Positions 52,467 through 61,610 of a stretch of DNA of 64,000 nucleotides are shown one piece after another. The translations under genes and the position numbers were made by a program. The notes beneath the pieces are model-generated. The model made no database searches and was not told the origin of the DNA. It saw only the letters and a list, made by a program, of their open reading frames with translations. Source of the stretch: Planctomycetota bacterium (lineage in GTDB: Bacteria; Planctomycetota; UBA8742; UBA2392); the NCBI GenBank assembly GCA_020425605.1, contig JAGQRH010000009.1:1-64000 (forward strand). The letters run 5' to 3'. How positions within the stretch are numbered: position 1 is the stretch's first letter; each line of letters starts with the position of its first letter.

Positions 52467-53831
52467 ATGTCTGAAGGCAGTGAGTTCATGAAACCGCTCG
52501 TCATCATCAACGTAGTCGGGCTGACACCGCGCCTGTTGAAGCACGCGCCGCGATTGTCACAGCTGACCTCCCGGCCGATGACCGGCGTGTTCCCCGCAGT
52601 GACGATGACGGCGCAGGCCAGCTTGCTGACGGGCACGGCGCCGAACGTGCACGGCGTTGTCGGCAACACCTGGTACTGGCGCGATCTGGGCGAAGTGCGG
52701 AATTGGGTGCAAACCAACGCGCTGATGCAGGCCGAACCGCTGTACCGCGCTGCGTACAAGGCCAATCCAGAGTTCACGTGCGCAAAGATGTTCTGGTGGT
52801 TCAACCAGGGCAGCGGATGCACTTACAGCGTCACGCCAAAGCCGCACTACGGCAGTGACGGAAGCAAGGAATTCGACATCCTGACGGAGCCACCAGAGCT
52901 GGCGGAGTCGCTGAAGTCCGTGCAGGGTGAATTCCCGTTTCACGCGTTCTGGGGGCCGATGGCCGGGCTGCCCAGCAGCGAGTGGATCGCACGGGCCACG
53001 GCCCAGGTGATGCGCGAGAAGAAGCCGACGCTAACCCTGTGCTACCTGCCGCACCTTGACTACGACTATCAGCGACTCGGTGAATCGGCCGATGACGCCA
53101 AGCTGGTTGGGGAAGTGGACGCCTGCGCCGCACTGGTTCTTGATGCGGCCAATGAGATCGGCGCGAACGTGCTGGTCGTCAGCGAGTACGGATTGAAGCC
53201 GGTCAGTATGCCCGTCTACCTGAACAGGGTGCTGCGCCGCGAAGGCCTGTTGCGCGTGCGCAGCGGGCCGTTCGGCGAAATGCTGGATCTACACGAAAGC
53301 CGTGCATTCGCGGTTTCGGATCACCAGATCGCGCATGTCTACGTTCGAAACCCGGCTGACGTTGCGCCTGTACGCCGCCAGCTCGCGGCCACGCCCGGCG
53401 TCGCCCGCGTACTGGATCGCGGTGCGCAGGCAGAGCTCCAGATTGACCATGAGCGCAGCGGCGAACTGGTTGTGCTCAGCACGTCTGAGGCGTGGTTTGC
53501 CTACCCATACTGGTTGGATGACGACCTGGCGCCGGATTTTGCGCGCAGTGTCGACATCCATCGCAAGCCGGGTTACGACCCGTGCGAATTGTTCCTTGCC
53601 GGCAGCAAGGCTTCGATGGGAGTCACGTTGCTGAAAAAGAAGGCGGGCCTGCGTTATCGCTTCAAGTCGTGCCCGCTGGATGCATCGATCGTGAAGGGCA
53701 GCCACGGACTTCCGGCCGGGAATCCGGAAGATGGTCCATTGATCGCAAGCAGTGGAGACCTGCCGACATCCGTGACCATGCTGGATGTGAAGAACCTGGC
53801 GCTCAAGATGATGGGCCTGGACGGAAAATGA
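52467..53831 (+). CDS. Alkaline phosphatase superfamily phosphodiesterase/pyrophosphatase
   Basis: A 454-residue protein of the type I phosphodiesterase / nucleotide pyrophosphatase family. The early block GVFPAVTMTAQASLLTGTAPNVHGVVGNTWYWRD holds the catalytic threonine region, CYLPHLDYDYQRLGES the second metal-site Asp/His, and VVSEYGLKPV and KGSHGLPAG later metal ligands. There is no signal peptide, so it acts in the cytosol. ATG 52467 and ATG 52488 are both possible; the second matches the family start more closely. A terminator follows directly. Confidence 0.83.
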   Translation: MSEGSEFMKPLVIINVVGLTPRLLKHAPRLSQLTSRPMTGVFPAVTMTAQASLLTGTAPNVHGVVGNTWYWRDLGEVRNWVQTNALMQAEPLYRAAYKANPEFTCAKMFWWFNQGSGCTYSVTPKPHYGSDGSKEFDILTEPPELAESLKSVQGEFPFHAFWGPMAGLPSSEWIARATAQVMREKKPTLTLCYLPHLDYDYQRLGESADDAKLVGEVDACAALVLDAANEIGANVLVVSEYGLKPVSMPVYLNRVLRREGLLRVRSGPFGEMLDLHESRAFAVSDHQIAHVYVRNPADVAPVRRQLAATPGVARVLDRGAQAELQIDHERSGELVVLSTSEAWFAYPYWLDDDLAPDFARSVDIHRKPGYDPCELFLAGSKASMGVTLLKKKAGLRYRFKSCPLDASIVKGSHGLPAGNPEDGPLIASSGDLPTSVTMLDVKNLALKMMGLDGK

Positions 53832-53832
53832 A

Positions 53833-53858
53833 AAAGCCCCCGCATGCGCGGGGGCTTT
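53833..53858. terminator. Bidirectional terminator
   Basis: Perfect 11-base stem AAAGCCCCCGC/GCGGGGGCTTT (53833-53843 with 53848-53858), ATGC loop, with A4 before and T-rich bases after; lies between convergent genes. Confidence 0.9.
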
Positions 53859-53872
53859 GATTTCGTCCTTGT

Positions 53873-54847
53873 TTAGTCGTCCTTCTTGCGCTCTTCGGTC
53901 TTCTTGCGGATCTCTTCGTTGAACTTGTCCCAGAACTTGCGGTACTTCTCGGGTTCGCGCTTCTCGTCGCTGCTCGCGCCGTCCTTCATGTCCTTGGCCT
54001 TCTTGTCCGCCTGGAAGCCACCTTCCTTGGCGCGCTCGTACTCCTCGACCTTGTCGTCCGGCTTCATATCGCCTTCGCCGGGCTGGTAGCCTTCTTCGGC
54101 GCCCTTTGACGGTTTCTTTGTGTTGCCGCCCTGTGGGTTGCCTTCGCCTTCCTTGGGGTCTTTGGTCTTCTGGCCCTTGTCGTTCTTGGGCTGGCCCTGA
54201 CCCTGGCCCTGCCCCTGGCTCTTGGCCTTGATGTCGTGCGCCAGCTCAAGCGAGTCATCCAATTCCTTCTTGGCGGCCTCGACGGCGTCATCCTGTTTCT
54301 TGAGCGTTTCTTCGATCTTCTTCTCGGCCGCCTGCTGCTTCTGGATGATGCCGTCCATGGTGTCCTGGCTCTCGGACAGCTTCTTCAGCAGCTCGGGGTT
54401 TTTGCGCAGAAGCTCGGTCAGCTCATCGCTGCTCTGGGCGATCTTCTTGACCTCTTCGTTGCTCTTGCCGGTGGCCTTTGCGACTTCTTCGGGATTCTCT
54501 TCGATCTGCTTGCGCAGGCCTTCGGGCATCTCATCGAGCTTGCCCTGCTCCATCGCTTCCTTGAGCTTCTTGACGCGCTCGGCGATGACGTCGGCTTTCG
54601 GCGAGTCCAGAGATGCCTTGGCCAGCTCGTTTTCCAGCTCGCCCATTTCGTCGCTGGCCTTTTTCATCAGCTTGTGCAGCTCGGCGATCATCTCATCGAC
54701 GGACTTGCCGCCTTCCTTGGCTTCGCCTTCCTTGCCGCTTTCACCGCCCCATTCCCCGCCTTCACCCTTGCCACCGTCCTGCGCGTGAAGTGCGGCGGGC
54801 GCTGCGATCAGGCCGGCCATTGCGATTGCGAGCATCAGCTTTTTCAT
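53873..54847 (-). CDS. Secreted Lys/Glu-rich coiled-coil protein
   Basis: A 324-residue exported protein. Signal peptide to about residue 22 (AALHAQDGG), then a Gly/Glu-rich linker, a long Lys/Glu/Leu coiled coil (about residues 45-195), a short (QG)n run and a charged, low-complexity C-terminus (PKEGEGNPQG to EERKKDD). No enzyme motif; a filament or scaffold between membrane and wall or outer membrane is plausible. AAGGAAG stands six bases before ATG 54847. A GAACC-16-CGT element (54893-54922) lies about 50 bases upstream. Confidence 0.82.
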   Translation of the reverse strand: MKKLMLAIAMAGLIAAPAALHAQDGGKGEGGEWGGESGKEGEAKEGGKSVDEMIAELHKLMKKASDEMGELENELAKASLDSPKADVIAERVKKLKEAMEQGKLDEMPEGLRKQIEENPEEVAKATGKSNEEVKKIAQSSDELTELLRKNPELLKKLSESQDTMDGIIQKQQAAEKKIEETLKKQDDAVEAAKKELDDSLELAHDIKAKSQGQGQGQGQPKNDKGQKTKDPKEGEGNPQGGNTKKPSKGAEEGYQPGEGDMKPDDKVEEYERAKEGGFQADKKAKDMKDGASSDEKREPEKYRKFWDKFNEEIRKKTEERKKDD

Positions 54848-54892
54848 GGTTTTCTTCCTTTGGTCGGCCCAGTGGGCCGTCGTCACTCTATC

Positions 54893-54922
54893 GGTTTAAC
54901 GCTGCCTTTGCCTTGCCGGTTC
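54893..54922 (-). promoter_or_regulatory. Predicted ECF sigma promoter for the 324-residue coiled-coil gene
   Basis: On the minus strand: GAACC (54922-54918), 16 bases, CGTTAAACC (54901-54893). The elements match those before the giant coiled-coil gene and before the sigma gene in sequence and in exact spacing. GAAC-type -35 and CGT-type -10 boxes are the common ECF sigma recognition pair. Confidence 0.62.
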
Positions 54923-54926
54923 CGTG

Positions 54927-57900
54927 TTAGTCGGGCTGATAGCCGGGGATCTGCTTGCGCAAATCATCCCAGGTCTTTTTCAGCGCCGCCTGCTCTGCGG
55001 AATAGCGCTCGTAGAGACGGCGGTAGTAGTCCGGCATGTTGTCGCGGTCGTACTCCTTGGCCATTTCGCCGAGGTTGCGGATCTTTTCACCCAGCGACTT
55101 CTGCTCTTCGTACACAAGCTCCATCTCGGCGAGCTTGCTGACAAGCGGCTCGGCCTGCGGCTGTCCCTGGCCCGGCGGCGGCGAGCCCTGGTCGCCCTTT
55201 TCGCGCTTCTTGGCGAGGCGTTTGCGCTCGCCCTCGACGGCGCCGAGCATGCGGTCCAGCTTCTCAATCACTTCCTGCTGGTCGAGCTGGGTACCTTCGC
55301 CGACCTCGCGGCCTTCAATCTGGCCCATGATCTCATTGAGCAGCTTGTTGATCAGCTCCATGTTGCTTGTGAATCCGCCGTACTGGCCGGTCTTCAGTGC
55401 CTCGAGGCAGTCATCGCCCAGAGACTTCACTTCTTCCTGCTCGCCGTACAGCGCCTTGGCCTGGCGCTTGAGCATGCTGTTCCAGTCACCGCCGCGCTGA
55501 CGAACCTGCAGGTCGAGCTCAACCGTGTCGCTGTTGGCCTGAAGCTGTTTTTCCTTCATGGCCTTGAGCGTTTCTTCGACCTTGACCAGCATCTGTTCCT
55601 GCTGGCTCTGGACGTATTCGTTCTTTTCTTCCTTGAGCGCGTCCGAGGCCTCTTTCAATTTCTCCTCGGCCTTCTTCTGTTCTTCTTCGGCCTCGCTGCT
55701 GTTCTGCTTGTTCAGGTCTTCGCGGGCCTTCTTCATGGCACGCTGGGCATCCTGCGCGGCCTTCTGCGCCTGCTGGTTTTCGTTGTTCTGCGGGTTCTTG
55801 TTGAACTCCTCCAGCTTCTTCTCGAGGTCCTTCTGGCGTTCCTCAAGCTCGACGAACTTGCGCCGCTCCTTTTCGTCGATGGACTCGTTCTGTGCTTCCT
55901 GCAGCTTCTCGATGGCCTTGTCCATCTTCTCGACGGCCTTCTGCTGGTTCTCGCTGCTCTTCTTCGGGTCGGACTTGTTGAGGTTGTCCGAGGCCTGCTT
56001 CATCTCTTCTTCGGCCTGCTTCAGGTTGTCGCGAGCCTCAGCCTCGGATGGCGTCATTTCCTTGCCGTCCGGGGTCTTCTCAAGCTGATTGGCCAGGTCG
56101 TCGACCTTCTCGGACAGCTTGTCCTGGTTCTCGGCCAGCTTCTTGGCGGCTTCCGCCTGCTTCTGGTCAAGCTGGCTCTGTTCCTTCTTGAGCTGATCGA
56201 TTGCCTTGTCGAGCTTCTGCTGGGCCTGCGCCTGGGCCTCCTGCGCCTTCTGCATCTGCTCAGAGCGCTGCTGCTCGCCGGACTTCGGGTCTCCAGACTT
56301 GGGATCGCCTGACTTTGGGTCACCCGACTTCGGGTCGCCTGATTTCGGCTCTCCGCCGCTCTGGCTGGCTTCGGCCGCCTTCTTCAGCGCATCGGCTGCT
56401 TCCTGCATAGCCTTGGCAGCTTCGCTGGCTTCCTTGCTGGCCTGGCCGTTGTTTTCTTTGCTCTGCGCGTTGCCGGCTTCCTTGGCCATCTTGTCGAGGG
56501 CTTCGGCGGCTTCGGCGGCGCGGCGTGCCATGTCATCCTGCTTTTCGCTCGCGCCTTCAAGCGCCTTGGCGCCGCGCTCAGCATCAAGGCGACGCTGCAG
56601 GCCTTCGCGGGCCTGGCTGATCTTGTCCAGCGCGTCCGTCTCATTCTGCACGCCGGTCTGGCCGTCCTGCTTCTTCATTGCCTCCGCGGCCTTGGCGGAA
56701 TTCTGCGCGGCATCCTTCAGACCTTCGCGGGCCTGGCGTGCGCCTTCCTTGGCGTCGGCTGCTTCCTCGAGCATCCGGGCGACGTCTTCCGCGTCGCGGG
56801 CGGCCTTCTGTGCCTCGGCGCCCGGGGCGCGCTCGGCTTCGCGCTGCATTGCACGGGCGAGTTCTGCTGCGTCACGCATGGTTTCTGCGGACGCCTCGCC
56901 GTTGGCTTTCATTTCGTTCTGGAGTTCTTCGAGCTTCTTGTCCATCGCCTTGGCGTTGCCGCGCATCACGCGGTCTTCGGATTCCTGCATCGGCTTGGCG
57001 GATTCGCGCGCGCGGTCGATGGCCTGCTGGATGCCTTCCTTGTCGACCTGCGGCTCGGGCAGCTGCTGGACATCCTTGGCGAGGTCGTCGAGCTTCTTGG
57101 CCAGCTCGCTCTGCTTCTCGGCGGCCTTGCTGAAGTCCGGCTTGCCCTGCGGGTCCATGCCATCGCTGTTCTTGAGCTGGGACTTGGCTTCCTCGAGGCT
57201 CTTCATCGCCTCGGCCATCTTGGCCTCGGCGTTGTCGGTCTCCGCGTTGTCCAGCTTTTCCGCGGCCTCTTCCATGGCCTTCTGGGCCGCTTCCAGCTTC
57301 TCCTGCGCGTAGTCCGCTTCGCTGGCTTGGTCGGCGTTTTCTTCGCCGCGTTCCTTGCGCTGCTTGGCGATCTGGTTGGCGAGTGCCTTGAGGTCCTTGT
57401 TCAACTTCTCGGCGTTGGCCTTGGCGTTCTCTTCACCGGTCGTGGCGCGCTTGAGGTCATTATTGGCCTGCGCCGACGGCTTCAGTGCCTCGGAGGCTTC
57501 CTTCAGCGCCTTATTGGCTTCGTCCTGGGCCTTTTCGGCTGCGTCCGGGTCGCCCTGGTCGAGCGCATCCTGCGCCTTCTGGCTCTGCTCCGCAGCGCGG
57601 TCGAGCGCTTCCTTTGCCTTGCGAGCCTCGACGCCCTGGGGCGCGTCCTTGGTCGCTTCCTTGGCCTGCTCGATGGCGTCCTTCGCGTCCTTCTGCTGCT
57701 CTTCGAGGCGGTCCATCACCTCCTTGGGCAGCTGTGTGTTGGCGCCCTGGCGCTGCGCGTTCTCGGTTCGAGTGCTGCGATAGGCTTCAAGCTGCTTCTC
57801 TTCGGCGCGCTTGATGGCGTCGAGAGCCTTCTGGTTGGGCTCTTCGCCGGCCTTCTCGCTGTTCTTCTTGACGTCGGCCTGGTCTTTCATCAGGCGTTCG

Positions 57901-58790
57901 AGGTCTTTGCTGATCTGGTCGAGGGCCTTGAGGTTTTCGTCCTGCTCCTTGGCCTGCTTGGCTTCCTGCTCGAGCTTCTTGACCTCATCGAGAGCCTTCT
58001 CGATGTTTTCGATGTGCTCCTTCTGCTTCTGCTGCTCTTCGGCCTTGCGCTTTTCGAGGTCGCTGGCGGCGCGCTCCTGATCGTTCTTCAGGCGCTCGAG
58101 CTCGTTGATCTGACGCTCAAGCTCTTCGCGCTTGGCCTGCAGGTCTTCGGTATTGTTCTTGAGCTTTTCCTGGTCGGTCTTCAGGTCGCGCACCGACTGC
58201 TCGATCTCGTCGAGGCGGCGGGCCTTGTCATTGTCGCGGGTTTTTTCGGTATCCGACCGGATGCGCATCTGGTCGTCGCGCATGGCATCGAGTGCTGCGA
58301 TCCGGTTTTCGAGTTCCTTGATCTTTTCGTCTTCGCCGATCTTGGCGCCGTTCTCAAGCAGATCGATTACTTCGGCGATCGCCTTTTCGATGTCCTTGCC
58401 CTTGGCGAGCGCGGTGCGGACCTGCCCCTCACGGATGTTCTCTTCCGTGGTGCCCATGTCGTCTTCAATCTTCAGCTCATTGAGGCGCTTGAGTGCTGCC
58501 TGGATCTGCGGGATGCGGCGACGCTCCGTCAGGTCGTCGCTCTGCTCAAGCTCAAGCAGCAGTTTTTCGAGCCGATCGCGCAGGCTGACCAGCGCCTGTC
58601 GCGCGGCCTTCTGCTTCTCGGCGATCTTTTCGAGCCTGTCTTTCTTGGTCGCACCGGCCGGATCATCCTTCTTGCCGGCGTCCTGCGCCTGCGGCGCGCG
58701 CGCAAGCATGACGGACATGGCGATAACGGCGGCGAGGCTGAAGAGCTGCTTCCAGTGGCGGGCACGGTGGCCGAGGCGATTGAGCTTCAT
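54927..58790 (-). CDS. Giant secreted coiled-coil protein
   Basis: A 1287-residue exported protein almost wholly made of heptad coiled coil (Lys/Glu/Gln/Ala), after an N-terminal signal/anchor helix (about residues 15-32, SLAAVIAMSVMLARAPQAQ). Regions: signal, long coiled coils (about 60-800), a five-fold GDPKS minisatellite (about 812-836), further coiled coil (about 840-1130) and a C-terminal helical domain ending WDDLRKQIPGYQPD. It could span the periplasm or line the wall. No catalytic motif. A terminator (58993-59020) splits it from the upstream operon, and it has its own GAACC-CGT element. Confidence 0.85.
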   Translation of the reverse strand: MKLNRLGHRARHWKQLFSLAAVIAMSVMLARAPQAQDAGKKDDPAGATKKDRLEKIAEKQKAARQALVSLRDRLEKLLLELEQSDDLTERRRIPQIQAALKRLNELKIEDDMGTTEENIREGQVRTALAKGKDIEKAIAEVIDLLENGAKIGEDEKIKELENRIAALDAMRDDQMRIRSDTEKTRDNDKARRLDEIEQSVRDLKTDQEKLKNNTEDLQAKREELERQINELERLKNDQERAASDLEKRKAEEQQKQKEHIENIEKALDEVKKLEQEAKQAKEQDENLKALDQISKDLERLMKDQADVKKNSEKAGEEPNQKALDAIKRAEEKQLEAYRSTRTENAQRQGANTQLPKEVMDRLEEQQKDAKDAIEQAKEATKDAPQGVEARKAKEALDRAAEQSQKAQDALDQGDPDAAEKAQDEANKALKEASEALKPSAQANNDLKRATTGEENAKANAEKLNKDLKALANQIAKQRKERGEENADQASEADYAQEKLEAAQKAMEEAAEKLDNAETDNAEAKMAEAMKSLEEAKSQLKNSDGMDPQGKPDFSKAAEKQSELAKKLDDLAKDVQQLPEPQVDKEGIQQAIDRARESAKPMQESEDRVMRGNAKAMDKKLEELQNEMKANGEASAETMRDAAELARAMQREAERAPGAEAQKAARDAEDVARMLEEAADAKEGARQAREGLKDAAQNSAKAAEAMKKQDGQTGVQNETDALDKISQAREGLQRRLDAERGAKALEGASEKQDDMARRAAEAAEALDKMAKEAGNAQSKENNGQASKEASEAAKAMQEAADALKKAAEASQSGGEPKSGDPKSGDPKSGDPKSGDPKSGEQQRSEQMQKAQEAQAQAQQKLDKAIDQLKKEQSQLDQKQAEAAKKLAENQDKLSEKVDDLANQLEKTPDGKEMTPSEAEARDNLKQAEEEMKQASDNLNKSDPKKSSENQQKAVEKMDKAIEKLQEAQNESIDEKERRKFVELEERQKDLEKKLEEFNKNPQNNENQQAQKAAQDAQRAMKKAREDLNKQNSSEAEEEQKKAEEKLKEASDALKEEKNEYVQSQQEQMLVKVEETLKAMKEKQLQANSDTVELDLQVRQRGGDWNSMLKRQAKALYGEQEEVKSLGDDCLEALKTGQYGGFTSNMELINKLLNEIMGQIEGREVGEGTQLDQQEVIEKLDRMLGAVEGERKRLAKKREKGDQGSPPPGQGQPQAEPLVSKLAEMELVYEEQKSLGEKIRNLGEMAKEYDRDNMPDYYRRLYERYSAEQAALKKTWDDLRKQIPGYQPD
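56281..56355. repeat. Five-fold 15-bp minisatellite inside the giant coiled-coil gene
   Basis: Five tandem, imperfect 15-base units (56281-56295, 56296-56310, 56311-56325, 56326-56340, 56341-56355; plus-strand type GACTTCGGGTCNCCN), coding in frame for the pentapeptide GDPKS five times. In-frame length change by slippage is expected. Confidence 0.9.
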
Positions 58791-58848
58791 TGGATTCTTT
58801 CCAGGTTCTCTGTGCATGCGAGTTCTGTCTGAAACAATGCGCTACACA

Positions 58849-58878
58849 GGTATTACGCAAGGTTCGGCCCGGCGGTTC
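58849..58878 (-). promoter_or_regulatory. Predicted ECF sigma promoter for the giant coiled-coil gene
   Basis: On the minus strand: GAACC (58878-58874), 16 bases, CGTAATACC (58857-58849), about 60 bases before ATG 58790. Same boxes and spacing as upstream of the sigma gene (CGTATTACC) and of the 324-residue gene. Confidence 0.65.
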
Positions 58879-58992
58879 ACACCCGAAAGGAAGAAAAACA
58901 GAGTCAATTTGTCCAATCCGGCGATGGTATCGTAAGTCATGGTTTGTAAACGAGTTGCGCAGATGCGATGCGCTGTAACAAATCAGCAAACA

Positions 58993-59020
58993 AAAGAGGC
59001 CCGCCGGTGCGGGCCTCTTT
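58993..59020 (-). terminator. Intrinsic terminator of the sigma/anti-sigma operon
   Basis: Perfect 12-base stem AAAGAGGCCCGC/GCGGGCCTCTTT (58993-59004 with 59009-59020), CGGT loop, followed on the minus strand by TTTTGTTTG. It lies between the DUF4175-like gene and the giant coiled-coil gene. Confidence 0.88.
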
Positions 59021-59036
59021 CAGTTCGGGATCGTGG

Positions 59037-61610
59037 CTAGTCGCCGCCGCCGACTTCGTCTTTCACGTTGTCGTTGGTGTCTTTCTGGGTGTCGAGCAGA
59101 TTGCGGAAGCCGTGCAGGATGTCGTCAAACCCTTCCCACTTCTTCACCTGGTCCTGCACCGCCCGGATGATGTCGATGCTGAGGTCCTGCTGTTTCTGAA
59201 GCTCGACGAGCAGTTCACGGCGTTCATTCGGCTTGATTCCGACCTCCAGCAGGCTTTCGTACAGGCCGCGTGCACGTTCCATGCTGCCCGGCGTGAACAG
59301 CCCGGTGTCCTGGATCAGCTTGCCAAAGCTGTCCGCCGAGAACGTGGAGTCGGGCTGGGCGCGCATCAGCTCGGCGCTGAGGTTTGCAATCAGCTCTCCG
59401 GCGTGGCGGGCGATGTCCTTGTCTTCAGCTTCCTCAAGGCGCACGAGCGGGGAGTTTACGCGCTGTTGCAACTCACGCTCTGCCGCCGCAATTGCCAGCA
59501 ACAGGCGCACAGTCTGGATGCGTGATTCCTGCGGCTTGTCCAGGTCTTCGCGCTCCAGGCGGTTGAAGCGATACACCTGGGCGAAAACGCTGAAGCGATT
59601 CAGCACGACCTCCGCATCCCGGAGCATCTGGTTCTGACGCTTGTAGGCTTCGTCGAGGTCGTTGCGCAGGCGCTGGCCGTCTTCTTCGCGGAAGTCGAGC
59701 AGGTTGGCCTTGTCGAGCGCGTCCTTGGTGATTGCGATCAGCTCTTCTTGCAGGCTGGCCATGCTTGAAATGGTGGTCTTGATCTGGCGGATCTGGCTGC
59801 TGACCTTGGCGCGCAGCTCGTCCATCTCGTAGAGCTCATAGGTCAGCACGGTGTGGTGCTTGCTGCCCTGGTATTGCGGCGGCGCGTCGTCCGAGAGTTT
59901 CACCTGGTTCAGGTCGTATGCCTGGATATAGATTTCGATGGCAGGACGCGTGCCTGTGGGGAGTCGCTCGTCACCGACCAGCTTGGCGAAGTCGAGCGTG
60001 TATGTGGTCTTGATGTTCTGCTTTGGACCCGTTTCCAGGTACTTGAACTGCTCGGCAAACGGGGGGTACTCGCGATACTCGGTCTCGATCTGGAAGCGCC
60101 AGAACATGCGGGCGCTACCGATGCCGTAGTCGTCCGCCATCTCGAATTCGATGGGCAGAATCGCGTCCTTGGTGATGTACACCAGCTGGTTTGAGACCAG
60201 TGGGTCGCCGCTGAAGAGAATGCGCACGTTCGGTGCGGTGTCTTCCTTTACGGTCATCAGCCCGCTGAAGTTGTTCGTGCCGGTGTTGTTGGCATTCTCA
60301 ATGCCCAGCTTGTCCACGAGCTTCAGGCGGTAGCGTGACATGCCCAGCTGCAGCGCCGGGATGCGCGCCGTGTAGTGGTTCTCGCCGGCAGCGCTGTCGG
60401 TGTCGATCGGATACTTCTGGCTGCTGCCGACATTGAAATCGACGAGCAGTGCGCTGGCCTCAGGACCCTCCAGCATCAGCGGCTTGGTCGTGCTGAAGCT
60501 GAATTCGACCTTCGTGCCCGCCACTGCATCAATGGCCAGTTCTTGCGTCTTGCGAGGCTCGAGAACCAGGTATTCCGGGTAGGTGAGTGTCAGCTCAAGC
60601 GCGGCATCGAGTTCCGGTGCGGGGATCATCCGCAGCGTGTACGGGCCGGCTGTCGCATCTCCGGCGCGAATCGTGATCTGCTCAAGCTGGTTGATGATGC
60701 TCATCTTGTTGTACGAGAAGTACACCGCCTCGTTCTCGTCGCTGCCGGTGATCGTGGCGCGCTCCATTGGTCGGGAGATGTCCTTGCCGACCCGCTCGTA
60801 GCGGCCGCTTTCGGGGTCTTTCTGGTATGTCGAGATGACGATTTCGGCCTTGTCAGGGATCTTGCCGCTGGGTCGGGCGATGAACCGCAGGTCACTGTTG
60901 TTTGCGACCTGGTAGACGCCGCTCACGCCGAGTTCAGGGATCTTCTCTTCCGGATCGAAGGTGAAGTTGACGATCATTTCTTCGTTTGTGGGGTACTGCG
61001 CGATCTGGTCCTTGTTCAGAATCAGAACCTCGAGCTGCGTATCTGTGGGCCATTCGGGGCCGGCGCCAAGCGCGCGCTTGACCCAGATGCTCATGGCGTC
61101 TCGCGCGATCCAGGCGTGGCCGAACAGAAGCACCATGGCGAGCAGGCTGCCCATCACCATGTAGAGCAGGCGTCGAGACCGGACGGCCTCATTGAACTGC
61201 AGGCGTCCGGCAATATCGAAAGACTCGCTGACGACGGCGCGGATCATGTCCTCACTGCCGGCGTCCTTGTAACGCTCCTGGTTCTTCAGCATCTGTAGCG
61301 AGCTGATCAAGCGGTCGTTCAACAGCGGGTACTCGCGCTCAACCAACAGGGCGAGGTCTTCGTCAGAAAGAGTGCGAGACAGCGGGTAAAACAATGACCG
61401 AACAGCGATCACGGCCAATATCAGCAACGCAACGACAAGGAACCCGACGCGAAGCCCGCCCGGCAGCTTGAGCAGCAGGTCCGTGTAGAACAGCCACAGC
61501 GTAAGTCCGGCCGCCCACATGGTCAGTTTTGCCAAGCCCCACGAGAAGAACATCAGCCGAATGTGGCCGCGCAGTTGGGACAGTTTCTTTTCAATCAGCG
61601 TAAGGCTCAT
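59037..61610 (-). CDS. DUF4175-like membrane protein with large extracytoplasmic part
   Basis: An 857-residue inner-membrane protein resembling the DUF4175 group. Hydrophobic helices lie at about residues 19-41, 53-73 and 148-170; the cytosolic loop between has VEREYPLLNDRLISSLQML, typical of the planctomycete members. The region 190-560 is beta-rich (bacterial Ig-like segments) and 570-857 is a coiled-coil helical domain. It is the third gene of the sigma operon, abutting the anti-sigma gene stop with no gap, and is the probable link between that pair and the cell surface. Exact role unknown. Confidence 0.78.
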   Translation of the reverse strand: MSLTLIEKKLSQLRGHIRLMFFSWGLAKLTMWAAGLTLWLFYTDLLLKLPGGLRVGFLVVALLILAVIAVRSLFYPLSRTLSDEDLALLVEREYPLLNDRLISSLQMLKNQERYKDAGSEDMIRAVVSESFDIAGRLQFNEAVRSRRLLYMVMGSLLAMVLLFGHAWIARDAMSIWVKRALGAGPEWPTDTQLEVLILNKDQIAQYPTNEEMIVNFTFDPEEKIPELGVSGVYQVANNSDLRFIARPSGKIPDKAEIVISTYQKDPESGRYERVGKDISRPMERATITGSDENEAVYFSYNKMSIINQLEQITIRAGDATAGPYTLRMIPAPELDAALELTLTYPEYLVLEPRKTQELAIDAVAGTKVEFSFSTTKPLMLEGPEASALLVDFNVGSSQKYPIDTDSAAGENHYTARIPALQLGMSRYRLKLVDKLGIENANNTGTNNFSGLMTVKEDTAPNVRILFSGDPLVSNQLVYITKDAILPIEFEMADDYGIGSARMFWRFQIETEYREYPPFAEQFKYLETGPKQNIKTTYTLDFAKLVGDERLPTGTRPAIEIYIQAYDLNQVKLSDDAPPQYQGSKHHTVLTYELYEMDELRAKVSSQIRQIKTTISSMASLQEELIAITKDALDKANLLDFREEDGQRLRNDLDEAYKRQNQMLRDAEVVLNRFSVFAQVYRFNRLEREDLDKPQESRIQTVRLLLAIAAAERELQQRVNSPLVRLEEAEDKDIARHAGELIANLSAELMRAQPDSTFSADSFGKLIQDTGLFTPGSMERARGLYESLLEVGIKPNERRELLVELQKQQDLSIDIIRAVQDQVKKWEGFDDILHGFRNLLDTQKDTNDNVKDEVGGGD

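Noticed and set aside
54924..58832. Long Leu/Phe-rich open frames on the plus strand opposite the giant coiled-coil gene
   Set aside because: They are the complement of Lys/Glu/Ala codons of a coiled coil, which reads as Phe/Leu/Arg on the other strand; they lack ribosome sites and families.
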